Source: Magnetococcales bacterium
Lineage (GTDB): Bacteria > Pseudomonadota > Magnetococcia > Magnetococcales > UBA8363
Direction of reading: 5' to 3'
Assembly (NCBI GenBank): GCA_002753515.1
Contig: PEAK01000003.1
Location: 62,001-126,000, forward strand
DNA length: 64,000 nt
This document shows, one piece after another, positions 43,241-51,712 of the stretch. Numbering within the stretch: position 1 is the first letter of the stretch; every line of letters begins with the position of its first letter. The translations under genes were made by a program, and so were the position numbers. The notes beneath the pieces were generated by a model that was not told where the DNA came from, did no database searches, and saw only the letters and a list, made by a program, of their open reading frames with translations.

Positions 43241-44902
43241 TTATTGAATCTGCGTGCCATGGTTCCAGTTGGTACGCACCTGTTTGCCATCGGTAAAAAT
43301 GACCAGGCCTGAGCCGTGTTTTTGATCGTTCAGCCAGCCGCCACTGTACTGTTGGCCGCTGGCGAAGGTGTAGGTTCCCTGCCCATGTTTTTGATCGTTC
43401 AGCCAGTCGCCGACATAATGGCCACCTTTGGCGAACACGTACTTGCCTTGCCCATTTTTACTACCGTTTTTCCAGGTGCCAACGTAATAATCGCGATTGG
43501 GATAGAGGTAGGTTCCTTGTCCGTCTTCGCAATTTCCGATAACGCAGCCGGTTGTTCCCTGGCTGAGCATGCCCTGAAGTTTATGTTGTTGTTTGGCCAA
43601 CTCTTGCTCCTGAGCTTCTTTCTTACGCTGGTTGGCCAATAACTCCTGCTGTTGCGCCAACAGTCGCGCCTGGCGTTGGGCCTCCTGAGCTTTGTATTCG
43701 GCAAAAGCCAAGTGGCGATGACCCGTGCCCATGCGTTTGTCTTCGCTCCATTGGCCACTCCATTGGTCACCATCGGCTTCAATCAGGGTTCCCTCACCCG
43801 AGCGCTGACCATTGATCCATTGCCCTTCATAGCGTTCGCCATTTTCGTATGTGTAAACCCCATAGCCGTTTTCGCAATTACCCCGGCATCGGCTCTGTTT
43901 GGCTTCCAGGGCTGCTTGTTGCCTGCGTTTCTCCTCCTGCAATTCAAGAAGAGTCCGTTTCTCTTGTTGTTGCAGTTCTTCTTGAGCCCGCTGTCGTTCC
44001 TCTTGTGCCTGCTGCCGTTCATGCACTGTCCGTTCGATTTCCAGGTCAGCTTGGGCCTGCAATTCCTGGCGTCTTTGTATTTCCTGGATGACTTTTTCCT
44101 GGAGGCGTTTTTTCTCAGCTTGGGACAGGATGAGGCGCCGCCGTTCTTCGGCCTGGATGTAGGCTTCTTCCGCCAAACGTAATATTTCTTCGACCGATTT
44201 TACTTTTTTGCCGACACTGTGATCCTCAGTGGGGCGTTCTGCCTGCTGTTCACGTAAAGCCTGCATTTCACGTAATAATTGTTCTTGTTTTTGCTTCTGC
44301 AAGATGTAGCTGCCGATACCGGCTATCGCCATGATTATGGCCAGAGCAAAGAGGTAATGTCGGTGCCGGCCCGCCTTGGCGGTGAAGGGTGGGGTATCCT
44401 GAGGCGATTGGGTTCCGGGAATTTCTGAATCATCCACCCTTTCCAAATGTTGCGACAGATCGGTTGCTTCCTGATCTGGGCAGGGATGCCCGGAGCGGAT
44501 CCCTTCCCGAGCCAATATGTCAAAAAAGGAATTCAGAATCAGGTGAATGGCATCTGCTTCTGCGGTGCCGCCAAGTGTACCAACCTGGGAACAATATTCT
44601 TGCAGAAGGGTGTCCGGGGCCAGGATAAGGGATGTGTTGCGCGTTTTGAGCCAAGACTCCAGGGCTTCGATTTGCTTGAGTTCTTGGCCTATGTTGGGGG
44701 TGTGTCCCTGGCGTTTTTTATCGAGGATGAACAGGGCGTACTCACGTGGATAGCGATCAAGATACCAGGGATCGGGATGCCACATGGTAAAACTGGAACT
44801 GCAATTGGGACATATCGATGGATGGCCCAAATCGGGGATATTCTTTTCCGCAATTCGGAACTTGGCGTGACACTGTTGGCAGCCAACCAGTACCTTGCTC
44901 AT
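43241..44902 (-). CDS. Zinc-ribbon, coiled-coil and MORN-repeat membrane protein
   Basis: The 553-residue protein begins with an MJ0042-type zinc ribbon (CQQCHAKFRIAEK...CPNCSSSF). A membrane helix lies near residue 190 (HYLFALAIIMAIAGIGSYIL), then a long Glu/Gln/Arg-rich coiled coil, a MORN block (GYGVYTYENGERYEGQWING), more coiled coil, and three further MORN repeats (DYYVGTWKNGSKNGQGKYVF and so on). MORN repeats commonly bind membranes or act as protein scaffolds. The cytoplasmic zinc ribbon plus exported MORN layout suggests envelope scaffolding. Function is unknown. Confidence 0.75.
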   Translation of the reverse strand: MSKVLVGCQQCHAKFRIAEKNIPDLGHPSICPNCSSSFTMWHPDPWYLDRYPREYALFILDKKRQGHTPNIGQELKQIEALESWLKTRNTSLILAPDTLLQEYCSQVGTLGGTAEADAIHLILNSFFDILAREGIRSGHPCPDQEATDLSQHLERVDDSEIPGTQSPQDTPPFTAKAGRHRHYLFALAIIMAIAGIGSYILQKQKQEQLLREMQALREQQAERPTEDHSVGKKVKSVEEILRLAEEAYIQAEERRRLILSQAEKKRLQEKVIQEIQRRQELQAQADLEIERTVHERQQAQEERQRAQEELQQQEKRTLLELQEEKRRQQAALEAKQSRCRGNCENGYGVYTYENGERYEGQWINGQRSGEGTLIEADGDQWSGQWSEDKRMGTGHRHLAFAEYKAQEAQRQARLLAQQQELLANQRKKEAQEQELAKQQHKLQGMLSQGTTGCVIGNCEDGQGTYLYPNRDYYVGTWKNGSKNGQGKYVFAKGGHYVGDWLNDQKHGQGTYTFASGQQYSGGWLNDQKHGSGLVIFTDGKQVRTNWNHGTQIQ

Positions 44903-44948
44903 GGGTTACATCCGCATTGGATTGAAAATTTCAGGATAGCGTTCCAGT

Positions 44949-46337
44949 CTAAAGTCTATCCTGTTGGGAAATCCACTCCATGACTTTTCTACGAATGGAT
45001 TCCCGATTGTTGCGCGTGAAGTCTTCGGAGATCCAGTGAAGCAGAACGGTTTGCAATTCTCCCAGCCAAGGGCCGGAGCGGCGGCGCACGATATCGCGAA
45101 TATCGCCACCGCTCATGGCCAGATCGTGGGGACTCAAGGTGATTCCGGTCTGACGCAGGATGCGGCAACGATCCAACATTCGGACGTAGTCTTTGGCACC
45201 ATCAGGGTTTGGATCGGAGGTTTGTTGCGGCAGTGGGTTCTGCCAATGATAAATGAGGGCAACCAATCCTTCGATGGGGATGGATTCTTTCAGCAGACGT
45301 TTGAGAATCCGGTCGCCAAAGGGAAATTTATGGTTAAGATTGCTGAGAATATTGATAATTTTTTTTTGCCGACGTCTGGAAAACCCGTAGTGACCGAGGA
45401 TGACGGTAATTTGGTTCAGGGCTTTTTCCTGACATCCTTTTTCTTCCATTTGTTTCAGGGTGCGCAAGTCGCGGGCGTACAGCACCAGTCCGGCCAACAG
45501 GACGGTCCAGCGCAGGTCCAATAGGGAAATATCTTCTTCCCGAGGGGATTGGGAGAGGGAGAGGATGGTCCGAAGTGCGTGTTGCCAGGCGCTGGTTCCC
45601 TGGAACGAGCCCGTCATGGGGATATCCCGCAGTTGTTGTAGTTCGGGGAGCATGGCTTTCCCGAGATTGGAATCAAACAGGTCGTAAAGCAATGTGCGAC
45701 CGGCAGGGGTATCCAGGGGAAAGGAGAAGATCCGGTCCAATTCGACACGAATCCGTTCGGGGGGGACCTGTACCAGGGAGACCCGGGTGCATAGTTGCAA
45801 ATCTTCGGGATCGGGTTCGGCCAGGAGTTGCAGTGCGAAACGAAACACTCGCACAGCGCGCAGGGGATCCCCTTTCAAGGTTTCGTCGCCGTTGATCAGA
45901 TGGATGCGCCCCAGAGCCAGGTCTTTATGACCATGGAATGGGTCGATCAGGGGGCCATCGGGCCAGGGATAGGCCATGGCGTTGACGGTGATATCGCGGT
46001 GCAGCAGGTCTTCCTCGATGGTTGGTGTTTGGGCGGGGCGATGCCGATATCTGGAAATTTCGATGGTTTTGGGTTTTTCCCACCCTTTGAGGGGAACGAA
46101 AACCGATTTATCCCCGATGCCGCCGCCGACGGCATCATGACCTGCGGTGCGTAATGCTTTCAGGCATTGTTCCAAGGGCTGTTGGGTGAGTATATTCAGG
46201 TCGTTACTGAGCGGACATCCCTGCAGAACGTTACGTACCGCGCTGCCCACCACATGGATCGGCCCAATCAGCTGATTGAGTTGATCCAGAAGGTTGGCGA
46301 TGAAGGGGGGAAATCCGTTTCGCAGAATGGGAAGCAT
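44949..46337 (-). CDS. tRNA nucleotidyltransferase / poly(A) polymerase family, degenerate
   Basis: Started at the ATG at 46337 (462 residues); a GTG at 46355 is possible. Overall it follows the class II CCA-adding/PcnB plan: HRDITVNAMAY and GDPLRAVRVFRFALQL match the RRDFTiNA and EDPLRiLRa motifs. The nucleotidyltransferase signature, normally GGxVRD plus DxD, reads GSAVRN and DLN. The loss of one metal-binding Asp suggests weak or no catalysis. It may be a diverged paralogue with an RNA-binding role. Confidence 0.75.
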   Translation of the reverse strand: MLPILRNGFPPFIANLLDQLNQLIGPIHVVGSAVRNVLQGCPLSNDLNILTQQPLEQCLKALRTAGHDAVGGGIGDKSVFVPLKGWEKPKTIEISRYRHRPAQTPTIEEDLLHRDITVNAMAYPWPDGPLIDPFHGHKDLALGRIHLINGDETLKGDPLRAVRVFRFALQLLAEPDPEDLQLCTRVSLVQVPPERIRVELDRIFSFPLDTPAGRTLLYDLFDSNLGKAMLPELQQLRDIPMTGSFQGTSAWQHALRTILSLSQSPREEDISLLDLRWTVLLAGLVLYARDLRTLKQMEEKGCQEKALNQITVILGHYGFSRRRQKKIINILSNLNHKFPFGDRILKRLLKESIPIEGLVALIYHWQNPLPQQTSDPNPDGAKDYVRMLDRCRILRQTGITLSPHDLAMSGGDIRDIVRRRSGPWLGELQTVLLHWISEDFTRNNRESIRRKVMEWISQQDRL

Positions 46338-46388
46338 GTGCGTTGATCCAGTCACCCCTGGGAGAGGGTTTGCTTGGTTGGAAATCCC

Positions 46389-47780
46389 ATGAAAGACAAG
46401 AATACCATGCCATCAATGACACTCCTTACCATGGGTTGTCGCGTTAATCAATTTGAAACCGATACAATCCTTAAAATGGGAAAGGAACGTGGCTTGCGGG
46501 TCGCTTCCACTCTGGAAGAGGCGGATGTGATTGTGGTCAATACTTGCTCGGTCACATTGGAAAGCGAGCGTCAGGCGCGCAAATTGATCCGCAGGTTGGG
46601 GCGGGACTATCCTCATGCGCGGGTCGTGGTAACGGGTTGTTATGCCGAGAGGTCCCCGGAATCTTTTTCGCAATACCCGCAGGTGGACCTGGTTGTTGGC
46701 AATGGTAATAAACACCAGTTATGGGACAGATGGTTGGCCTGTCATCCCGAGGCGGGGAATCGGAGCCATAGGGAGGATCGGGTTGTCCAGGATTCCTCTG
46801 ATTCCCATAGATCTCCCAGCAAATCTAGCAAATTTTCTAGCAAATTTCGCGCCAGGGCTTCTTTACATATTCAAAACGGTTGTGATCGGAGCTGTACCTA
46901 TTGTTTGATTCCCCAGGTGCGGGGGCCGAGCGTCAGCCTTTCCGTCGCAGAGGTATTGGATCAGGCGGAAAGCCTCCTGCAATCGGGTAGTCGGGAGCTG
47001 GTTTTGCTGGGCATTGACATTGGGTCGTATGGTCGGGATTTGTCACCGCTGACTTCGTTGGCGGCACTCCTGCGCGAGCTGGTGGCTCTGGTACGGGGCA
47101 GGGGGCGCCTGCGTCTATCATCGGTGGATCCCATGGATATCGACGACTCCTTGATACGGTTGTTTCATCCCGGTTCGCCATTGTGTCCCCACCTGCATCT
47201 TTCGATTCAGAGTGGCGACGACCTGATCCGCAAGCGCATGGGGCGCCAGGGTGGTCGTCGGGATCTTTTGGAGCGCATCCAACATTTGCGCCGGGTACAT
47301 CCCCATGTGGTCCTGGGTGCTGATTTGATTGCCGGTTTTCCCACCGAATCGGCAGAGGCTTTTGCCAATACGCTCTCCCTGGTGGAACAGGCGGATTTGT
47401 CGTTTTTGCACGTGTTTCCCTATTCCCCACGTCCTGGTACCGCAGCGGCTCGTTTTCCCGAGCAGTTCCATCTCCCTGATTCCGTTATCCGCGAGCGTGC
47501 CCGACTGCTGCGCGAGGCCGGATCGCGGCAGTTTGGGAGATTGGCTCGGGAACGTTTGTTGCGACCGGCGGATGTCCTGATTGAAAAGTTGGACCATCCC
47601 TGGGCGGAAGGGACAACAGAGGATTATCTGACCGTCCGTTTTCCCAACCAGTGCAACGATGCGCATGGTGCCATTCGCCGTGTGAACCTGGTTGGTTATG
47701 ATCCCATTGAAAAATTTTTTTCCGGGATTATTCCACAGTTATCCACAGAGTTATCCACAGGATCTGTGGATAACTTGTAA
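46389..47780 (+). CDS. mtaB: tRNA t6A37 methylthiotransferase (MtaB-like)
   Basis: Started at the ATG at 46389 (463 residues); TTG 46374 and ATG 46407 are alternatives. The UPF0004 domain has the three cluster cysteines (GCRVNQFETD, NTCSVT, VTGCYAERSP), the radical SAM domain has IQNGCDRSCTYCLIPQVRG, and a TRAM-like end follows. This is the MiaB family; GCRVNQ-type starts are typical of MtaB, which thiomethylates t6A37 in tRNA. The last 15 residues (PQLSTELSTGSVDNL) are a by-product of DnaA boxes in the DNA. Confidence 0.85.
   Translation: MKDKNTMPSMTLLTMGCRVNQFETDTILKMGKERGLRVASTLEEADVIVVNTCSVTLESERQARKLIRRLGRDYPHARVVVTGCYAERSPESFSQYPQVDLVVGNGNKHQLWDRWLACHPEAGNRSHREDRVVQDSSDSHRSPSKSSKFSSKFRARASLHIQNGCDRSCTYCLIPQVRGPSVSLSVAEVLDQAESLLQSGSRELVLLGIDIGSYGRDLSPLTSLAALLRELVALVRGRGRLRLSSVDPMDIDDSLIRLFHPGSPLCPHLHLSIQSGDDLIRKRMGRQGGRRDLLERIQHLRRVHPHVVLGADLIAGFPTESAEAFANTLSLVEQADLSFLHVFPYSPRPGTAAARFPEQFHLPDSVIRERARLLREAGSRQFGRLARERLLRPADVLIEKLDHPWAEGTTEDYLTVRFPNQCNDAHGAIRRVNLVGYDPIEKFFSGIIPQLSTELSTGSVDNL
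47739..47773. promoter_or_regulatory. Cluster of three perfect DnaA boxes
   Basis: TTATCCACA occurs at 47739-47747 and 47751-47759, and the complement TGTGGATAA at 47765-47773. A near copy, ttattccaca, starts at 47728. They lie inside the last codons of mtaB, next to an AT-rich run at 47710-47722. They could be part of a replication origin, a DnaA titration site, or a DnaA-controlled regulatory site. Confidence 0.8.
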
Positions 47781-47925
47781 AAGGGCCTGCTTTTAATACG
47801 CATTAACGGAAATAAATGTGAGGAGGGGGGCTCAAGTCAGGATAACCAGAGCGTCCAGCGAATGTTGGTCTGTGCAACCAAGTCAGGTTTCCTTGCGATG
47901 AAAGGCAAAGAGACTTCTTTTTGCA

Positions 47926-47954
47926 TTGAACATACCGACCAGTAGGTATATATG
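47926..47954 (+). promoter_or_regulatory. Promoter of the AhpD-like gene
   Basis: TTGAAC (47926-47931), a 17-base spacer and TATATG (47949-47954) form a good sigma-70-type promoter pointing at the gene at 48083. The spacer is occupied by the first palindrome, as expected for a repressed promoter. Confidence 0.6.
47932..47949. promoter_or_regulatory. TetR-type operator 1
   Basis: The 18-bp palindrome ATACCGACCAGTAGGTAT fits the ACCGACC-type operators bound by many TetR regulators. It fills the spacer between -35 and -10. A TetR gene lies one gene downstream. Confidence 0.6.
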
Positions 47955-47955
47955 G

Positions 47956-47973
47956 ATACAGACTGATTGGTAT
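47956..47973. promoter_or_regulatory. TetR-type operator 2
   Basis: ATACAGACTGATTGGTAT is a second 18-bp palindrome with the same ATAC-N10-GTAT frame, centred 24 bp after operator 1. It covers the likely transcription start. Confidence 0.5.
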
Positions 47974-48082
47974 GTTGTGGTTGTCGACACCTTCGTGGGC
48001 TATTGCGGAACCAAGGTCCACAGGATTTATTGTCAACGGCTGCTTCAAACATTCGATACAATCCAAGTCTAAGGAGATGATC

Positions 48083-48613
48083 ATGCTTATTACCCCCAAG
48101 CCTCCCGCAGGTGAAGAACACCGTGTTGCAAAGGTATTGGATTCCATCCATGCTCTATTTGGATCCGTACCGGAAGGCATGCAACTATATTCCATAAGCC
48201 CGGAAGTTTTGGAACATCGCTGGGCAGGTATGCAGTACTATATTCACCATCCCCGTCTTGGCATGAGTTTACTTGCCTTTATAAGGCTCTTGGTGTCTGA
48301 CCGTATGGGAGCCCCCTTTTGTATTGGCTTGAATCGGACTATTCTAATAAGTAAGGGAATTACTGAAGAGGCGATTGACGTTGCTCGGAAAAATCCGGCT
48401 CAAGCACCTTTGTCCAAAGCCGAAGTGGGACTCCTGCAACTGGTTTTGAAGGCGGTTACAGAGCCTTTGGCGGTGACAGCTCAAGATTTTGATGTGGTTC
48501 GGCAATTGGGATGGCAAGAGGGAGATATACTGGATGGTATTTTGCATGGAGCCAACAATGTAGCTGCCGATATCGTGTTCAACACCTATAAGGTGGGTAT
48601 TGAGTCCTGTTGA
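48083..48613 (+). CDS. AhpD/carboxymuconolactone decarboxylase-like protein
   Basis: Started at the ATG at 48083, six bases after AAGGAG (176 residues). The pattern VPEGMQLYSISPEVLEHRW...LLAFIRLLVSDRMGAPFCIGLN resembles the AhpD/CMD helical fold. Only the second cysteine of the usual CxxC and no following His are present, so peroxidase chemistry as in AhpD is doubtful. It is preceded by a promoter with two TetR-type palindromes and followed 205 bp later by a TetR gene, so it is probably the regulator's target. Confidence 0.6.
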   Translation: MLITPKPPAGEEHRVAKVLDSIHALFGSVPEGMQLYSISPEVLEHRWAGMQYYIHHPRLGMSLLAFIRLLVSDRMGAPFCIGLNRTILISKGITEEAIDVARKNPAQAPLSKAEVGLLQLVLKAVTEPLAVTAQDFDVVRQLGWQEGDILDGILHGANNVAADIVFNTYKVGIESC

Positions 48614-48818
48614 CTGTCGCTTACCCATACTGTTACCAGGATGTTGGTCATTCTGGTTCCACGGATGGTTGCCTTGTTCAACGGTTTCGGTGCTATGATG
48701 AGGCGTTTGGCTTCGCCCGGGACTTTCATGATGTGCCGTCCCGGGTTTTCCATGGGGGTAACTCAGATTCCGTATTGTCTCACATTCCCGGACCATTGCC
48801 AGGGCTTCTTGAAGGTTC

Positions 48819-49415
48819 ATGACGCGCAATCCTGATAAAACCAGAGAACGGCTGTTGCTGGCTGCCTTTGCGGAAATGCATCACCACGGTTTCCAGGCGG
48901 CCAGTCTCAGTCGCATTCTGGCCAGGGCCGAAATGACCAAGGGAGCGATGTACCATTATTTCAAGAGCAAACATGAGTTGGGCTATGCTGTGGTGGATGA
49001 AATACTGCCGTTGCGACTGGAAGAGGTTTTTTTTCGCCATATGGGAGAACAGGATTCATTCCTTGACGGTTTGCTTCGTGCTTTGAATAACGCCATTTCC
49101 GAGAGGAGCGACACCCTTATCATGCTTGGATGTCCCCTGAATAATTTAGCCCAGGAGATGTCGCCGGTAGACGAGGAATTTCGTGTACGTGTTGATAAAA
49201 TTTTTGCTTGGTGGCGTGGTCGTTTGATGGAAGGAATACGTCAGGCACAGGCTCAAGGCCAAGTACGACACGATGTTGATCCTGAAGAAGTCGCCTTGTT
49301 CCTGCTAGCCGCCCTTGAGGGATGTATTGGGATGGCCAAAAATGCTCAGAGTATTGAAACATTTGCAAAATGCGTGCATGCATTGGCTGGGTATGTGGAA
49401 ACGTTGCGTGCCTGA
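48819..49415 (+). CDS. TetR family transcriptional regulator
   Basis: A 198-residue regulator. The N-terminal HTH is clear (TRERLLLAAFAEMHHHGFQAAS...MTKGAMYHYFKSKHELGYAVV). The C-terminal ligand domain has GCPLNNLAQEMSPVDEEFR, as in the TetR_C subgroup that includes regulators of electrophile-responsive genes. It is likely to repress the AhpD-like gene upstream through the palindromes at 47932 and 47956. Its own upstream region shows no matching palindrome. Confidence 0.85.
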   Translation: MTRNPDKTRERLLLAAFAEMHHHGFQAASLSRILARAEMTKGAMYHYFKSKHELGYAVVDEILPLRLEEVFFRHMGEQDSFLDGLLRALNNAISERSDTLIMLGCPLNNLAQEMSPVDEEFRVRVDKIFAWWRGRLMEGIRQAQAQGQVRHDVDPEEVALFLLAALEGCIGMAKNAQSIETFAKCVHALAGYVETLRA

Positions 49416-49513
49416 TCCGGGTCGGTTTGATGGACATATCCGACTTCTACGGATGCCAAGAGCAGGGGTGCGGCGGGGTCGAGTTGCCAGTGGGAAGTTG
49501 GTTCACCTTCCAG
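49414..49513 (-). pseudogene. Remnant of a TAXI solute-binding protein gene
   Basis: About 100 bp aligns closely to 42022-42121 inside the TAXI gene. Read leftward it still encodes LEGEPTSHWQLDPAAPLLLA and VEVGYVHQTDPDQ, with only a few changes from the intact gene. Nothing of the rest of the gene remains, so this is a partial duplicate or deletion scar directly abutting the TetR stop. Confidence 0.8.
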
Positions 49514-49580
49514 TATTGACAATTTTTATCCGCAGCTCAGCTCAATCTGGGGACGCCTTACTGATTTCCCTGAAGGCTAT

Positions 49581-49655
49581 AAATTTAATTGGAACGGTGT
49601 CCCCGCATTTCTTATTTCCGGAAAAATTTAATTGGAATGGTGCCCCCGTATTTCT
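49581..49655. repeat. Two direct copies of a 32-bp repeat
   Basis: aaatttaattggaacggtgt at 49581 and its near copy at 49624 each continue into ccccgcatttct / cccccgtatttct. Such sequences often border IS200-like/RAYT elements; no transposase is visible here. The stretch 49514-49770 otherwise shows no gene. Confidence 0.6.
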
Positions 49656-49770
49656 GCGGTTGGATTTCAGGCCATTTTCTGGCTGCACCGAATCCGGAAG
49701 TATCAAAACAGTAGGAAGGTTTTCGGGCAGGAGAAGATTGAGAAGGGGGGGGCCAGTTGACACGTATATT

Positions 49771-50595
49771 TCAAAGAAGTGTTTTGATTCCCACGGCGAA
49801 TAACACCAATGCCAAAGCGATGCGGAGACAGCGACTGTCCAATTGAAGGGAGAACAAGGATCCCAAAATAACCGCTGGTATGGAACCGGCAAGCAGGTTG
49901 AGTAATATCGGAGTATCGACCAACCCGGCCAGAAGATAACCCGAACCCGCCACCATAGCCAAGGGGAGGGCATGGACAATATCGGTGGCCACAAGGCGCT
50001 GTGGCGTCAGGCGTTGCGGATAGAGGTAGAGCAAAAGAACGCTCCCTAACGCTCCTGCTCCCACTGAAGTCAACGCCACGCAAACCCCGAGCAGGGCTCC
50101 GGCCATCATAGTCAAAAAAGGCTGAATGGCCAAAAAATTGTCCGGATTTCCTACGCGCCGCTTGAGCGCCTGGTTCTGCAGGGAGGGTGCAAACAACAAG
50201 CCCATCGCCGTCACGGCCACCACGACGCCAATCATCTGTGATAATCCGTGTACCCTTGGAATTTTTTCCCCATGATGTACCAAGAGTACTACCAGCAAAG
50301 AAACTGGCAGGGATCCTGCCCATAATCTTATCACCACCGGCCAATCGACACGCCCGGTTTTTCCATGAAGAGCGGTTGCAACCAGTTTGGTTACAACGGC
50401 AAACCATAGATCGGTGGCAACGGCGGTCACCGGTGCGACATCAAAGAACAAGAGCAGGATGGGGGTCATCAAGGCACCACCACCGACACCTGTCAAGCCA
50501 ACGATAAAGCCGGTCAGCGCACCGGCAACGGCATAGGATCCATCCCATAGGAACGTGGCAGCCAAAGTTTTGTTCCGAATCTTGAGCGTAATCAA
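49771..50595 (-). CDS. TauE/SafE family sulfite/anion exporter
   Basis: Eight or so membrane helices in 274 residues (TTG start; a TTG at 50571 is an alternative). The N-terminal repeat AGALTGFIVGLTGVGGGALMTPIL and the C-terminal repeat GALLGVCVALTSVGAGALGSVLL are the paired signatures of TauE/SafE (DUF81). Members export sulfite, sulfoacetate or related anions. No sulfur genes lie nearby, so the substrate is open. Confidence 0.85.
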   Translation of the reverse strand: MITLKIRNKTLAATFLWDGSYAVAGALTGFIVGLTGVGGGALMTPILLLFFDVAPVTAVATDLWFAVVTKLVATALHGKTGRVDWPVVIRLWAGSLPVSLLVVLLVHHGEKIPRVHGLSQMIGVVVAVTAMGLLFAPSLQNQALKRRVGNPDNFLAIQPFLTMMAGALLGVCVALTSVGAGALGSVLLLYLYPQRLTPQRLVATDIVHALPLAMVAGSGYLLAGLVDTPILLNLLAGSIPAVILGSLFSLQLDSRCLRIALALVLFAVGIKTLL

Positions 50596-50704
50596 CGAGG
50601 AGAGGTACTGGCGTTGCGTTGAATTTCAACTAAACGGTCATGTGTTTCCGATTTATGAACATTTATAAATAAGGTAGAGGGCACCATAAGTGCTAATAAA
50701 AGAT

Positions 50705-50791
50705 TGGTGCCGGGAGAGGGAATCGAACCCACACGGGGTTGCCCCCGCCAGATTTTGAGTCTGGTGCGTCTACCAGTTCCGCCATCCCGGC
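50705..50791 (-). tRNA. tRNA-Leu(CAA)
   Basis: On the minus strand the acceptor stem GCCGGGA pairs with TCCCGGC, and the anticodon arm is CCAGA-CTCAAAA-TCTGG, giving anticodon CAA. The long variable arm (GGGGGCAACCCCG region) and T-arm TTCGATT are typical class II leucine features. CCA is encoded. Length is 87 nt. Confidence 0.95.
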
Positions 50792-50881
50792 CCATACGTT
50801 GAGACTAACAAAATTGCGCCCAAGGGTCAACATGTTTTCGTAAACTGTGTTGACTGCCAATCATCAATTTGTTTTTGCACA

Positions 50882-51640
50882 CTATTTTGAATGGATCGTT
50901 TCCAGGGGGTCAGCAGTGCGACTCGCAACGGCGTGTGGTAAACGTTGCAAAACAGCATTGACCCAAGCCTCCTTGGCCTTTTGCATCATGGGACTGGGAT
51001 GGGCATACAATCCGGGATACCCGGGAATTTCAAGGCCCACGATTCGGTTGGTCACCAGAGTTGCCAAACATTGGCGGGCCAGGGGTAGCAGTCCTGGATG
51101 CCGTCCCCAACCCACCAGGAGGGGGATGGATGCATCCCCCCCCATGCGTATCCGGCGCTCCTCGGTCCGCAAGGGGGAAAACAAGGAGTGTGCGGATCCT
51201 TCGGGGTGATGCCCCTCCAACGATTGAAAGCGCTGAATGAAAACCGGGCTTTTGGTTTCCCGGAGATCAGACAGATTGAGTACCCGGGCATGTCCCAAAT
51301 CCCGAGCCAGCAGGATTCGCATGATTTGATACTGCGTATTGTCCGGGCGGGTTGGTGTCAGTTGACCCAGCGGGTCGATATCCCGGGCTTTGGCGACAGT
51401 CTGCGATCGGTAGTGGCGGTCCAGGGGGCGGGAAGAACCGGGATTCATCATGATGACCAATAAATCCGGAAGCATGCGTCCGATATGGTCCGGGGATGCG
51501 GGAACGCGATCCTTGCGTATCAATTCCAAAACCGGGCGCAACTCGGTCACTTTTCCCGCCAACGGCAGGGTAATGAACTGACCAAAGACAGAAAAAATTT
51601 TTTTGATTGCCTCCGCTTTGATACGGTTCACATCAGACAT
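50882..51640 (-). CDS. DUF1643-like protein
   Basis: Started at the ATG at 51640 with GGGAG 9 bases upstream (252 residues). The core LLVIMMNPGSSRP, DNTQYQIMRILLARDLGHARVLNLSDLRET and LLVGWGRHPGLLPLARQ match DUF1643, which has the pattern N-P-S...D-x-T...V-x-N-L. The family is uncharacterised; its fold is suspected to resemble uracil-DNA glycosylases. The gene is followed by tRNA-Leu and preceded by the J-domain gene. Confidence 0.65.
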   Translation of the reverse strand: MSDVNRIKAEAIKKIFSVFGQFITLPLAGKVTELRPVLELIRKDRVPASPDHIGRMLPDLLVIMMNPGSSRPLDRHYRSQTVAKARDIDPLGQLTPTRPDNTQYQIMRILLARDLGHARVLNLSDLRETKSPVFIQRFQSLEGHHPEGSAHSLFSPLRTEERRIRMGGDASIPLLVGWGRHPGLLPLARQCLATLVTNRIVGLEIPGYPGLYAHPSPMMQKAKEAWVNAVLQRLPHAVASRTADPLETIHSK

Positions 51641-51712
51641 CGTTTGGATCTCCCGTCCCGCCAGCGCCCACAACGCCATAACACGATTTTTTGCGATCCC
51701 TCTCCCTCTCTA

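Noticed and set aside
47739-47773. Calling this site oriC outright
   Set aside because: Only three boxes, no clear unwinding region and no dnaA, dnaN, gidA or hemE nearby; kept as a DnaA-box cluster only.
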